Of a DNA stretch of 64,000 nt, positions 37,953 through 45,930 are shown in pieces. The first letter of the stretch is position 1, and every line of letters begins with the position of its first letter. Origin of the DNA: an uncultured Desulfobacterales bacterium (GTDB lineage Bacteria; Desulfobacterota; Desulfobacteria; Desulfobacterales; JAHEIW01). The position numbers and the translations under genes were made by a program. Location: positions 1 to 64,000 of the forward strand of contig CAMYLV010000013.1 in NCBI GenBank assembly GCA_947259495.1. The letters run 5' to 3'. The notes under the pieces are model-generated. The model saw only the letters and a program-made list of their open reading frames with translations, ran no database searches and had not been told where the DNA came from.

Positions 37953-38100
37953 AGAACCGGTGATTCCGAGAACAGTTAATTTCGGAATTCCGATTTCCTG
38001 TCCGTATTTTCCTTGAGCGGACGACCTTTCTGCGTGCACTCTTACCATTTTTAATCCATTTCTTGGGTTGTCATTTTTAAATTTAGGAACTGTCGGTTCT
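37953..38100. promoter_or_regulatory. Enhancer-type palindromes upstream of P2
   Basis: AGAACCGGTGATTCC (37953-37967) and GGAATTCCGATTTCC (37984-37998) are 31 bp apart start to start; GGAACTGTCGGTTCT (38086-38100) lies 54 nt above the -24 box. The remaining 307-bp gap shows no gene; a minus-strand frame across it looks spurious. Confidence 0.75.
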
Positions 38101-38154
38101 GACGACAATTTTAATAAATTAAATATCTAATATAATATCAATGATTTATTAAGT

Positions 38155-38170
38155 TGGCATGGTGGTTGCT
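38155..38170 (+). promoter_or_regulatory. Sigma-54 (-24/-12) promoter P2
   Basis: TGGCATGGTGGTTGCT, with GG-N10-GC spacing and a near-consensus -12 (TTGCT). It precedes the 38231 gene by 60 nt. Confidence 0.87.
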
Positions 38171-38230
38171 GAGATTTGAGGTCAACTGACGATCAAAAAT
38201 GGGTCAGCAAACGGTAAATAGAGGGCAACA

Positions 38231-38467
38231 ATGATCTGTGTAGAAGGCATTATCATACCGGCCAGCTGGGACAATAAAGGTAACGTGCTTGATCTGATCA
38301 TCGCAACGCGGGATGAAGAGGAATATTTGCTGGTCGATAAGGACCAGATCGCCAAATTAAAACCACTTTTAAGGCAGGAGGTAGAGATAAAAGGAATTTT
38401 GCATACCAAAGAGGGGAGAAAGGCTATTCAGGTCAAAAAATTCAGCAAATTGAAAAGCCAGGTGTAA
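38231..38467 (+). CDS. Small cytosolic beta-rich protein (paralogue of the 41704 product)
   Basis: 78 residues, no signal peptide. Predicted beta strands (VEGIIIPASWDNKGNVLD, EEYLLVDKD, EVEIKGILHTKEGRKAIQVK) fit a small OB-fold-like barrel. It is clearly homologous to the protein encoded at 41704 (both begin GII-P-xW-x2-G and end with V-x-G-L/I-x9-G-R-x-A/I-x-V). No known family or function was recognised. It is the first gene behind P2, followed 59 bp later by its exported partner. The ribosome site is weak (AGAGGG). Confidence 0.75.
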   Translation: MICVEGIIIPASWDNKGNVLDLIIATRDEEEYLLVDKDQIAKLKPLLRQEVEIKGILHTKEGRKAIQVKKFSKLKSQV

Positions 38468-38526
38468 CACCTCAACCAGTTGCCTTTAAGGCGGCGTCAA
38501 CAACCTGAACCATAGAGGAATATAAA

Positions 38527-38814
38527 ATGAAAGTTAACATGAAGAGAATCTTTTTAGGGGTTTTAATCATCGGTTTAACCGTCTTTCTATCAGGGATCGT
38601 GGTGGCCGGATCGGAAGTCAGCATCTTGGGCATGATCAACGAAGACGGCCAGCTGGTCGATAATGACGGTATGGCCTATGATATTGCCGAAAACGATGAG
38701 GGCAATGAAGTCATGGAAATGGTCGGCCAAAAAGTTACCGTCAAAGGCACGGTGATGGAGGCTGACGGGACGAAGATGATAACCATCACATCTTTTAAAA
38801 TTATGGAAGAATAG
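38527..38814 (+). CDS. Small exported OB-fold-like protein (paralogue of the 41348 product)
   Basis: 95 residues. Signal peptide with hydrophobic core ILIGLTVFLSGIVV-like (residues about 8-27, cleavage probably after VVA). The mature ~65 residues read as a compact beta barrel: VSILGMINEDGQLVDNDGMA, then EMVGQKVTVKGTVMEADGT and ITITSFKI. The pattern VxVxGxVxxxxGxxxIxVxSFKI is shared with the 41348 product and resembles periplasmic bacterial OB-fold (BOF) proteins. Function unknown. Good ribosome site (GAGGAATATAAA). Confidence 0.8.
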   Translation: MKVNMKRIFLGVLIIGLTVFLSGIVVAGSEVSILGMINEDGQLVDNDGMAYDIAENDEGNEVMEMVGQKVTVKGTVMEADGTKMITITSFKIMEE

Positions 38815-38830
38815 ACACTTGACTTCAGGG

Positions 38831-38856
38831 AAGAGAGGGGATTTCCCCTCTCTTTT
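38831..38856 (+). terminator. Intrinsic terminator within the P2 operon
   Basis: AAGAGAGGGGA and TCCCCTCTCTT pair almost completely, followed by TT and a weak T-run. It lies between the exported OB-fold-like gene and the 38889 gene and may only attenuate. Confidence 0.65.
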
Positions 38857-38888
38857 GCAAAACATCAGAGAAAAAAAGGAAAAACCCA

Positions 38889-39242
38889 ATGAGCTGGAAA
38901 TTTTGGAAAACTGAAAATAATAATGACCGCAGTTTAGACCAAAGGTCTGCAAAGCTGCCGAAACCTAAAGATTTACCGGAGCGGGTTGGGATGTATTTGG
39001 TTACGCAGTTAAACCTGGATCCGGATTGGGTTTGGTCGTTGAAGGGGGTTGCGCGACCCACCACAGAAAAACACAACTTTGAAATAAGGGTGTTCGATCC
39101 CAAGGAGGCCGTCACCAGTGATTTGATAATCAGGGACTTTCACTCCCTGGATGACTATCCGGAAGTGGTTCTTTTTGAGGGAAGTTATAACAAGAACACC
39201 GGCTGGATCGATATCAAGAGAAACATAAACAAGGCCGCTTGA
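38889..39242 (+). CDS. Hypothetical protein, unrecognised
   Basis: 117 residues, no signal peptide or membrane helix. It opens MSWKFWKTENNN and has a central block VTQLNLDPDWVWSLKGVARP and a C-terminal beta-rich part (FEIRVFDPKEAVTSDLII, EVVLFEGSYNKNTGWIDI). No family recognised. A good ribosome site (AAGGAAAAACCC) supports it. It lies 74 bp beyond the P2 operon's OB-fold gene, after an intrinsic hairpin, and is followed by another terminator. Confidence 0.65.
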   Translation: MSWKFWKTENNNDRSLDQRSAKLPKPKDLPERVGMYLVTQLNLDPDWVWSLKGVARPTTEKHNFEIRVFDPKEAVTSDLIIRDFHSLDDYPEVVLFEGSYNKNTGWIDIKRNINKAA

Positions 39243-39315
39243 GCATTTGCATCAATTCACTATCGAAACCGAATTCAAGGTGCATGCGGAATAATGCAAT
39301 AAACCAATTTCTGAA

Positions 39316-39343
39316 GAAGGGGGGGAACCCCCTTTTTATTTTG
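39316..39343 (+). terminator. Intrinsic terminator after the 38889 gene
   Basis: AAGGGGG and CCCCCTT around a short loop, then TTTATTTT. Confidence 0.75.
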
Positions 39344-39350
39344 TACACCC

Positions 39351-39548
39351 ATGGCCGCAGGTCATCAGATTACATTTGATTATTCCAGCACCATGCATAA
39401 TTTCGAATGGGAAATGAATTGTGCGTGCGGAACAAATAAATGTAGACGGCAGGTGAAAAATTATGTAGAGCTTCCGCAAGAGGTTCAGGTGAGATACATC
39501 AAACTGGGAATTATTGCCCCGTACATTTTAAACAAACTGGATCGGTAA
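39351..39548 (+). pseudogene. C-terminal fragment of a SET-domain protein
   Basis: 65 residues that match only the end of a SET-domain protein: GHQITFDYSSTMHNFEWEMN is the Y-phenylalanine active-site and DYS strand, followed by CACGTNKCRR (post-SET cysteine cluster) and PQEVQVRYIKLGIIAPYI. The catalytic N-terminal part (RxNH-C motif) is absent, no ribosome site is seen, and the frame begins right after a terminator. It is probably a remnant; a separately folded fragment is less likely. Confidence 0.55.
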
Positions 39549-39645
39549 ACAAAAGGTAGCTTTTGGTACCATTCATCATTTACGTAAAATCCGGGATGGA
39601 ACTTGCCCGAGTGAAGAAACAAGAAGTCGTGATTTTCAAATAAAA

Positions 39646-40908
39646 ATGCACAAAAATATTGGATTCATATCAACCCGTTTTGCAGGAACCGATGGCGTCA
39701 CGCTGGAGGCCAGTAAATGGGCCGCCGTTTTCAAGCAATGTGGGCATCGTTATTTCTGGTTCGCCGGCTTGTTGGACCGCAGTCCGGAGCACAGCTTTCT
39801 GGTACCCGAAGCCTTTTTTCAACACGAAAAAAATAAATGGATCACCTCGCAGGTATTCGGCAAAAAACGGCGGGATCCCGCCATTACCGATGCCATTCAT
39901 GCGTTAAAAACCTATTTAAAAAAACAGCTCAAGGAATTTATCCAAACCTTTGAGATCGATCTTCTGGTGGCCGAAAACATCCTGACCATCCCCATGCACA
40001 TTCCCTTAGGCATCGCCCTGACCGAAATAATCGCCGAAACCCAGATGCCCACGATTGCCCATCATCATGACTTTTACTGGGAAAGAACCCGCTTCACGGT
40101 AAATGCGGTCGGTGATTATCTGCGAATGGCGTTTCCGCCGAATCTGCCCAACATCCAACACGTGGTCATCAATTCGGCCGCTCAAGAGGAACTGGCCCTG
40201 CGAACGGGCATTTCATCAATTATCATCCCCAATGTTCTGGATTTCGAAAACCCGCCTGCAGTCGATGAAAAACATACCGTTGCGTTTTGGAATTCGTTGG
40301 GATTGAAAGCAGAGGATGTGATGCTTTTGCAACCCACCCGGATCATTCAACGCAAAGGGATTGAACACGCCATCGAACTGGTCGAAGAACTTAGAGATCC
40401 CCGCTATAAACTAATCATTTCCCATGAAGCCGGAGATGAGGGTTTTGAATATGCCGAATGGCTGAAAGAAGATGCGAAACAACGCGGGGTTGACCTGCGC
40501 ACCATTAACATCCATATGTCCGACCCCATGAATCCGGATACCAATTATCCCGATACTTATTCTTTGTGGGACATTTATCCGCACGCAGACTTCATAACCT
40601 ACCCCAGTCTATATGAGGGCTTCGGCAATGCCTTCCTTGAGGCCATATATTTTAAAAAACCTTTGTTAATTAACCGCTATGCTACTTTTGTGCAGGATAT
40701 CGAGCCGAAAGGATTTGATTTGATTGCCATGGATGGTTACCTGACACGTGGCACCGTGCAAAAGGTCAAAGAGGTGCTGGAATCTCCTGAAAGACGAGCA
40801 AAAATGGTAGACACTAATTATGATGTCGCATCACGACATTACGCCTATGCCGTGCTCCGAAGATGGCTGAATATCATGTTGACCAATTTTTTTGGTGCGA
40901 ACCAATAG
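39646..40908 (+). CDS. Glycosyltransferase, GT4-like (GT-B fold)
   Basis: 420 residues with two Rossmann-like domains. N-terminal half: IGFISTRFAGTDGVTLEASK, with acceptor-site GG-like loop, and ENILTIPMHIPLG. C-terminal half: MLLQPTRIIQRKGIEHAIEL (donor-binding K) and the E-x7-E pattern in YPSLYEGFGNAFLEAI. This is a retaining GT4 nucleotide-sugar glycosyltransferase; the sugar and acceptor are unknown. No good ribosome site is seen, and no sigma-54 site was found in its 100-bp upstream spacer. It lies between the two OB-fold operons on the same strand. Confidence 0.82.
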   Translation: MHKNIGFISTRFAGTDGVTLEASKWAAVFKQCGHRYFWFAGLLDRSPEHSFLVPEAFFQHEKNKWITSQVFGKKRRDPAITDAIHALKTYLKKQLKEFIQTFEIDLLVAENILTIPMHIPLGIALTEIIAETQMPTIAHHHDFYWERTRFTVNAVGDYLRMAFPPNLPNIQHVVINSAAQEELALRTGISSIIIPNVLDFENPPAVDEKHTVAFWNSLGLKAEDVMLLQPTRIIQRKGIEHAIELVEELRDPRYKLIISHEAGDEGFEYAEWLKEDAKQRGVDLRTINIHMSDPMNPDTNYPDTYSLWDIYPHADFITYPSLYEGFGNAFLEAIYFKKPLLINRYATFVQDIEPKGFDLIAMDGYLTRGTVQKVKEVLESPERRAKMVDTNYDVASRHYAYAVLRRWLNIMLTNFFGANQ

Positions 40909-40914
40909 CCTACC

Positions 40915-41057
40915 GGAACTTTAAATTCCGACCCGACATAAAACCGGAACTTAAGATTCCGATTTTATTATCAATTATTCTAAAAGTTTAGATATCAATC
41001 TCCCCTATTGCCTCCGCATGTGCTTATTCAACTGTAGTTTTCGGAACAGACAGTTCC
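40915..41057. promoter_or_regulatory. Enhancer-type palindromes upstream of P3
   Basis: GGAACTTTAAATTCC (40915-40929) and GGAACTTAAGATTCC (40946-40960) are 31 bp apart; GGAACAGACAGTTCC (41043-41057) is a perfect palindrome 54 nt above the -24 box. The first two are flanked on both sides by CC-GG-like extensions (CCGGAAC...ATTCCGA). Confidence 0.8.
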
Positions 41058-41111
41058 CTAAAATCAGCCAATAATTTAAATATTAACAATTATATCGTCT
41101 AGTTATCAATT

Positions 41112-41127
41112 TGGCACAGCTGTTGCT
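41112..41127 (+). promoter_or_regulatory. Sigma-54 (-24/-12) promoter P3
   Basis: TGGCACAGCTGTTGCT, closely matching the consensus TGGCAC-N5-TTGCT. It precedes the 41348 gene by about 220 nt, leaving a long leader. Confidence 0.9.
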
Positions 41128-41141
41128 CTATAATGATTGTA

Positions 41142-41270
41142 ATGCCGCATGCTCAGCACCGAACAAAAAACGGACATGCAGCGCGGCTCGCCCGTACCGT
41201 GACCCCCATCCCTAAACAATCTGGTATGGGCGAGTTCGCAAATAAGAATCACGGAATGAGTAAAAGCTAA
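41142..41270 (+). CDS. Short leader ORF, doubtful
   Basis: A 42-codon frame (MPHAQHRTKNGHAARLARTV...) immediately downstream of P3 in the leader of the OB-fold operon. There is no ribosome site before it and no recognisable family, so it is probably non-coding leader. Confidence 0.15.
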   Translation: MPHAQHRTKNGHAARLARTVTPIPKQSGMGEFANKNHGMSKS

Positions 41271-41347
41271 AGTGCTTGATGTAAGCTTTGCTCAAGTTAC
41301 TGCGATAAAACTTAAAGCTGAAAACGAAAGTTTAGGAGAAATTTCTG

Positions 41348-41635
41348 ATGGAAGCACGAAATAAAATTTTATTTTTAGGGCTTTTGTGTTTTTCAATAAC
41401 GTTTTTAGTATATTCATATGTTGTTTTCGCAGCTGAGATTACCGTTGTCGGAGAGGTCAACGACACCTTTCAAATTGTGGCGAATAATACAATTTATGAA
41501 GTTGCCGAAACGCCAATGGGCGATGACCTGGTAAAAAACTATATCGCCGAAAAGGTAGAGGTAATCGGAACAGTCGAAGAAACAGATGAGGGGAAAATAA
41601 TCACCGTAAAGTCATTTAAAATTGTGCCGGAATAA
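41348..41635 (+). CDS. Small exported OB-fold-like protein (paralogue of the 38527 product)
   Basis: 95 residues, the same length as its paralogue. Signal peptide core ILFLGLLCFSITFLVYSYVV (cleavage probably after VFA). The mature part is a small beta barrel: EITVVGEVNDTFQIVANNTI, then AEKVEVIGTVEETDEGKIIT and VKSFKI. The sequence shares V-x-V-x-G-x-V and the VKSFKIVPE / ITSFKIMEE end with the 38527 product. Strong ribosome site (AGGAG). First gene behind P3. Confidence 0.8.
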   Translation: MEARNKILFLGLLCFSITFLVYSYVVFAAEITVVGEVNDTFQIVANNTIYEVAETPMGDDLVKNYIAEKVEVIGTVEETDEGKIITVKSFKIVPE

Positions 41636-41703
41636 ACACAACCATCCCTCAGTGCTATCATCTGCGATCTACCGGATGAATTCGAATCAGATGGAGGTGA
41701 GTT

Positions 41704-42006
41704 TTGCATACCAAAAAACACAAAAAAACACCCGGTCCGCCGCCAATAACTGGAATCATCTTGCCGTCGAAATGGAACGAGCAGGGCAAACCGGCCCGAA
41801 TTGCCCTCCATACGGACGACCGCAAAGAATATGAAATCGACTTTGGTGGCGCCGGCAAGGAATTATTAGATTTGACTTATAAGAAAGTGGCCGTTCAGGG
41901 TAAACTCAGACAGCAACTGAATGGTCGGGCAATCCTCAGTGTTCGACAGTACCAGATCATAAAAGATGCGCCTGAGGATAGCGTGTCGAGCCCACAGGCA
42001 GTCTAA
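41704..42006 (+). CDS. Small cytosolic beta-rich protein (paralogue of the 38231 product)
   Basis: 100 residues from a TTG start that has GGAGGTGA just upstream. A Lys/His/Pro-rich N-terminal extension precedes the conserved ITGIILPSKWNEQGKPARIA, EYEIDFGG and KKVAVQGKLRQQLNGRAILS blocks, homologous to the 38231 product. No signal peptide. It follows its exported partner by 68 bp; in the P2 operon the two types are in the reverse order. Confidence 0.75.
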   Translation: MHTKKHKKTPGPPPITGIILPSKWNEQGKPARIALHTDDRKEYEIDFGGAGKELLDLTYKKVAVQGKLRQQLNGRAILSVRQYQIIKDAPEDSVSSPQAV

Positions 42007-42055
42007 TGTTGAAGCGGTTGGCAATTTTGTTCGCCCCAGCTGAAAGAGAGCTGTA

Positions 42056-42166
42056 GTGAAGAGAGAAGCCTATTTCCCCAATACCAATGCATTGGAAGAT
42101 CCATCTGATGAATCTGACGATGGCATCGACATTTTGGCGCAGCTGATCTACTTTAAGCGTGCATAA
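42056..42166 (+). CDS. Small ORF, 36 residues
   Basis: GTG start, preceded by GAAAGAGAG. Product reads MKREAYFPNTNALEDPSDES then DDGIDILAQLIYFKRA: acidic, no family recognised. It lies between the cytosolic OB-fold-like gene and dksA-like gene. Position and a weak ribosome site are the only support. Confidence 0.3.
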   Translation: MKREAYFPNTNALEDPSDESDDGIDILAQLIYFKRA

Positions 42167-42205
42167 GCATAAACCTGCTCAAACAGACAGATTGGAACGT
42201 TACAG

Positions 42206-42568
42206 ATGGAAGAACATGAACTGTCGTATTTTAAAGATCTTCTGACCAACTGGTTGCAGGAGCTATTAGATAATGCTGACAGTACCGTCGGCGGTCTTTT
42301 AGAATGGGATTTCAATTCGGCTGAGTATTTGGATCGCGCCTCTTTTGAAACCGACAGAAGCACCTTGCTTCGCATTAGAGACCGGGAAAGCATGCTGATC
42401 AGCAAAATCAGAAAATCATTAGAGGATATCGATAACGGGGAGTATGGCACCTGCGAAGATTGCGGTCACAAAATCGCCATCGCACGACTCAAAGCCAGAC
42501 CGATCGCAAAGCACTGCATAAAATGCAAAACCAGACAGGAGGTTTTTGAGAGAATAGTCGGTGCTTAG
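42206..42568 (+). CDS. DksA/TraR-family zinc-finger protein
   Basis: 120 residues. N-terminal coiled coil (about 1-75; LLRIRDRESMLISKIRKSLE) and C-terminal zinc finger with CEDCG (C-x2-C) and CIKC (C-x2-C) ligands. The IDNGEYGTCEDCGHKI block is family-typical. Such proteins bind RNA polymerase secondary channel and adjust transcription, usually with ppGpp. The coiled-coil tip residues differ from E. coli DksA (no DXXDXA seen), so it may be an alternative member. It is the last gene before a strong terminator and could be part of the P3 unit. Confidence 0.85.
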   Translation: MEEHELSYFKDLLTNWLQELLDNADSTVGGLLEWDFNSAEYLDRASFETDRSTLLRIRDRESMLISKIRKSLEDIDNGEYGTCEDCGHKIAIARLKARPIAKHCIKCKTRQEVFERIVGA

Positions 42569-42673
42569 GAAATTGAAATGAAAGAAATCAAGTCATCAAA
42601 GGCACCCCGCTTTGTCCCCAGCAAGTCATTAAAGAATACTCTCAATTAGTTTGGACAGAATACCACATCTCAC

Positions 42674-42702
42674 TTGCGGCAGAGCTTCAGGCTCTGCCGC
42701 AA
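42674..42702 (+). terminator. Strong terminator after the dksA-like gene
   Basis: Perfect 12-bp stem TTGCGGCAGAGC / GCTCTGCCGCAA with a 5-nt loop, followed by CTGTTTTA. It closes the possible P3 operon. Confidence 0.85.
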
Positions 42703-42820
42703 CTGTTTTATGGCAACAGCCAATATATTTTTTGCCGATTTGAAAGCCTAAGGAAATTCGCGTATAGTATTAACCATAGAAACCATAAAATGATGGCTCG
42801 GTTCAACTACCGGGGATGTA

Positions 42821-43816
42821 ATGGAATCAAAGAACATACGATTACGATACTCCGTTTTCATGTTAGTCGGCATTATTGTCTTCGGCACATGCGGATATTC
42901 TTTGGTTGAGCGCATGCCGCTTTTTGAAGCCTTTTATATGACCATCATCACCATTTCCACGGTCGGTTATGCCGAAATTGTACCCCTGTCGCAAACCGGA
43001 CGCACCCTCACCATCATTATCATCATCCTTGGCATTACCGTCGGTGCTTATACCATCGGTTTGCTGGTTCGCGCTTTTGTCGAAGGGGAACTGGCCAAAA
43101 TGGTTGGGAGAAGAAAAGTGCAAAAACAAATTTTGAGTTTAAAAAATCATTTCATCGTGTGCGGATTTGGACGCATCGGCCGCATTATGTGTAGTGAGCT
43201 TGCTGCGGATAATATTGATTTTGTTGTCATCGAACAGGACCCGGCGGCCATCGAAGACATTGAAATTCAACGATACCTTTTTATCATGATGGATGCAACT
43301 TCTGAGGAAGCCCTGCTGGCGGCCGGCATTATGAAGGCCAAGGGTATTGCGACAGCCGTTAATTCCGATGCCAACAATGTGTTTATCACCATGACGGCCA
43401 AGAGCCTGCGGCCGGATATATTTGTGCTGGCCAGGGCCTCAGAAGAAAAAAATGAAGACAAACTTGTGCGCGCCGGGGCTAGCCGGGTCGTGTCGCCTTA
43501 CCTAATCGGTGGTCGCCGTATGGCCCAGATGCTCAAAAAGCCGACCGTCGTCGATTTTATCGATATTGCCATGATGGGCAGTCACCTGGGTTTGATGATG
43601 GAAGAGGCCAAAATCGGCAAAAACTCCAATCTGATCGGTAAAAATCTCATTGACAGCCAGCTCAGAAAGGACTTCGGCGTCATTATTGTGGCCATTAAAA
43701 AAATATCCGGTGACATGATCTTTAACCCCATGGCGTCTGAAACCCTCGAAGCCGGGGATGTCATCGTGGTCATCGGCAAACGCGAAGACCTGCAACGGAT
43801 GAATGCCGTTATGTGA
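42821..43816 (+). CDS. Potassium channel protein with RCK/TrkA domains
   Basis: 331 residues. Two membrane helices (about 7-27, 62-85) frame a pore loop with filter TVGYAE (usual TVGYGE; the second Gly is Ala). The RCK N-domain begins HFIVCGFGRIGRIMCSELAA (Rossmann G-x-G-x2-G), then a C-terminal RCK/TrkA-C lobe (about 250-331). It resembles bacterial Kch/MthK-like channels gated by ligand binding to the RCK ring. The altered filter could weaken K+ selectivity or reflect a subfamily. Single-gene unit after a terminator. Confidence 0.85.
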   Translation: MESKNIRLRYSVFMLVGIIVFGTCGYSLVERMPLFEAFYMTIITISTVGYAEIVPLSQTGRTLTIIIIILGITVGAYTIGLLVRAFVEGELAKMVGRRKVQKQILSLKNHFIVCGFGRIGRIMCSELAADNIDFVVIEQDPAAIEDIEIQRYLFIMMDATSEEALLAAGIMKAKGIATAVNSDANNVFITMTAKSLRPDIFVLARASEEKNEDKLVRAGASRVVSPYLIGGRRMAQMLKKPTVVDFIDIAMMGSHLGLMMEEAKIGKNSNLIGKNLIDSQLRKDFGVIIVAIKKISGDMIFNPMASETLEAGDVIVVIGKREDLQRMNAVM

Positions 43817-44060
43817 GTCAATCCGCCCACCTCGAGCCCACTGAGTGTCAACGCTATCGTCAGCCGCTGCTCGTACCCAAAGCTGTTCTAAATCCTCTGG
43901 CTTTTATTGACACATCGACTGCAACATGATAGCCGGTAACAGCAAAAAACATGAAAGACTCCGGAAAATTCGTTTTGATAGAAGTTGTACCGTTTTCCAT
44001 AATAATGTTCCGGTATAAGCGGGTTCATGATTTTTAATCTGTTGATCGATAAGGAGGCCT

Positions 44061-44603
44061 ATGCGGCTTTTTTTCAGTCGTTTTTTGCGGGCGGCAAAGC
44101 TCGATGTTACGCTATACCAAGAAGTTGCAGCGGATCCGCTGCTGCTGAATCAGGCCTGGATTACAGTTTTGATCTACGCAATGTTGTCCTCCTGGGGAAG
44201 CTTCGGCCGGGCCGGTGCTGTCGGCAGCAATATCGCCATGATATCCAGCCTGATCGGCTGGTATGTCTGGGCTTTTTTTACCTATTTTCTCGCAACAAAA
44301 TTGTTTCGTGAAACATCGGCCGAAACTCAACGCACTGATCGCAAAGCCGTCATCCGGGTAATGGGATTTGCCACCGCACCGGGCGTGATCCGCCTTCTGG
44401 GAATCATACCGGGTCTGGGAATTGCGGTTTTAGTGGTGGCTTCAATCTGGATGATCGCCGCCGCCACGATAGCCGTTAAGCAGGCGTTAGCTATAGAAAG
44501 CACTGCGCGTGCCGCCGGGGCCTGCATCATCGGATGGATCATCGGCGCTATCCTTCAGGGGTTGCTGATAGTTGTATTGCTTTCAGTTTTCGGCGTATCT
44601 TGA
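44061..44603 (+). CDS. Yip1-family membrane protein
   Basis: 180 residues with five or so membrane helices and the Yip1 pattern (AWITVLIYAML, GWYVWAFFTYFLATKLF with the conserved polar residues, then VMGFATAPGVIRLLGIIPG). Yip1 bacterial members have no established function. A GGAGG ribosome site lies close to ATG. Confidence 0.8.
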   Translation: MRLFFSRFLRAAKLDVTLYQEVAADPLLLNQAWITVLIYAMLSSWGSFGRAGAVGSNIAMISSLIGWYVWAFFTYFLATKLFRETSAETQRTDRKAVIRVMGFATAPGVIRLLGIIPGLGIAVLVVASIWMIAAATIAVKQALAIESTARAAGACIIGWIIGAILQGLLIVVLLSVFGVS

Positions 44604-44687
44604 GAATCGCCACCATCCCCCGGGCGCAAAACAAAAAACGACCGCCATCCGGTTTAGAGCATAAATTCAGTACCGCCAACAGCGTTT

Positions 44688-45755
44688 ATGGCACCCCGTA
44701 AGATGAGCAACATGCCGTCTGTCAATCCTTCAAAACTGCTGTTTGAAAGTCAATCGGTTTCTGCGAAGTTTATCGATCCATCCGGCGAAATCGTAGAGCG
44801 ACAAATTGAAATCCGCACCCATCCCATTACCGGGCGCACCTGCCGCATCTCATTTAGCCGTATCGATGAAAAAGAGCCCGGTACCGAATCGCTGCCCCGG
44901 AGACCGCCGGGTGCAGATCAAACTGACGCATGCCCGTTTTGCCGGCCCCGGGTAAGCTCCCAAACACCTCAGTTGCATCCCGATTTGTCATCCGCAGGGC
45001 GACTGAGCCGGGGTGATTCGCTTCTGTTTCCCAATCTGTTTCCATACGGCAGCTATTCCGCCGTCAGCCTTTTCGGCAATACACATTTTGTTGAAATCGG
45101 GCATGCCGCCGCTGACTCATATGCAAACAGTTTTATCAATTGCAGCCAATATCTGGCAAAAATCAAAAAACACGACCCCCGGGCGATCTATATGGCCATC
45201 ACCCAGAATCATCTGCCTTCCGCCGGCGGGTCCTTACTTCATCCGCACCTGCAAATAAACGCCGACCGCTTGCCGGCCAACCATCAGCGCGTACTGCTGC
45301 AACGGGCCAATGATTTTTATCACCAATGCAACAGCTATCTGTTTTCGAGCTATCTTGATCATGAGATCGCTGAAGGATCCCGTTTGATCGGAACAACGGG
45401 AGCGTGGGAATGGATGGCCGCCTTTGCGCCCGAGGGATTCTTTGAGATATGGGGCATTCTGCCGCAAAAGACCTCATTTCAGCAGGTCGCAGCGGCAGAC
45501 TGGCAGGATCTGGCCCGCGGCATTCTGAACACTCAGCGATTTTATCGCAAGTTGTGCCGCAACGGCTACAACCTGGGAATTTTGGCAGTTGAAATGCCTT
45601 CCAGCCGACTCGAGTTGCGGATCGTTATGATGGTGCGATCGAATTACGCTCCCTGGGTCCGCAGTGATCATACCGGGTTTGAGGTGATGCTTGGAGATAT
45701 GACCACATTTAACGGCCCGGAACAAACGGCCGAATGGGCCCGCCCTTTCTTTTAA
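44688..45755 (+). CDS. Galactose-1-phosphate uridylyltransferase-like (HIT superfamily)
   Basis: 355 residues. CPFC (about residues 83-86) gives the zinc ligands, and AGGSLLHPHLQINADR carries the H-x-H-x-Q catalytic triad (second His is the nucleotidyl acceptor). ITQNHLPSAGGS and a C-terminal GYNLGILAVEMPSSRLELR segment are GalT-like. It may transfer a nucleotide to a sugar phosphate; the non-standard spacing leaves diadenosine-type activity possible. ATG at 44703 is an alternative start; no clear ribosome site. Confidence 0.8.
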   Translation: MAPRKMSNMPSVNPSKLLFESQSVSAKFIDPSGEIVERQIEIRTHPITGRTCRISFSRIDEKEPGTESLPRRPPGADQTDACPFCRPRVSSQTPQLHPDLSSAGRLSRGDSLLFPNLFPYGSYSAVSLFGNTHFVEIGHAAADSYANSFINCSQYLAKIKKHDPRAIYMAITQNHLPSAGGSLLHPHLQINADRLPANHQRVLLQRANDFYHQCNSYLFSSYLDHEIAEGSRLIGTTGAWEWMAAFAPEGFFEIWGILPQKTSFQQVAAADWQDLARGILNTQRFYRKLCRNGYNLGILAVEMPSSRLELRIVMMVRSNYAPWVRSDHTGFEVMLGDMTTFNGPEQTAEWARPFF

Positions 45756-45874
45756 GCATAGCCCTCCAACACCTTATTCTATCATGGGCAAATCCCGGCC
45801 GCAGTTTTTTTGACCCCATCATTGGGGATATAATTAAAAACATCAGCTATCGACATCTGCTCAGCAAACAAAAG

Positions 45875-45898
45875 CGGCAGGGCAAAATCGCCCTGCCG
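45875..45898 (-). terminator. Terminator hairpin of the CorC/HlyC-type gene
   Basis: CGGCAGGGC / GCCCTGCCG, 9-bp stem, 6-nt loop; on the minus strand followed by CTTTTGTTTG, 33 nt after the stop. Confidence 0.75.
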
Positions 45899-45930
45899 AT
45901 TCCGATAACCATTGAAGATATAAACGCCGT

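Noticed and set aside
37926-38108. 60-residue minus-strand frame after the activator gene
   Set aside because: Covers the palindromic operator sites and has no ribosome site; fits a regulatory region better.
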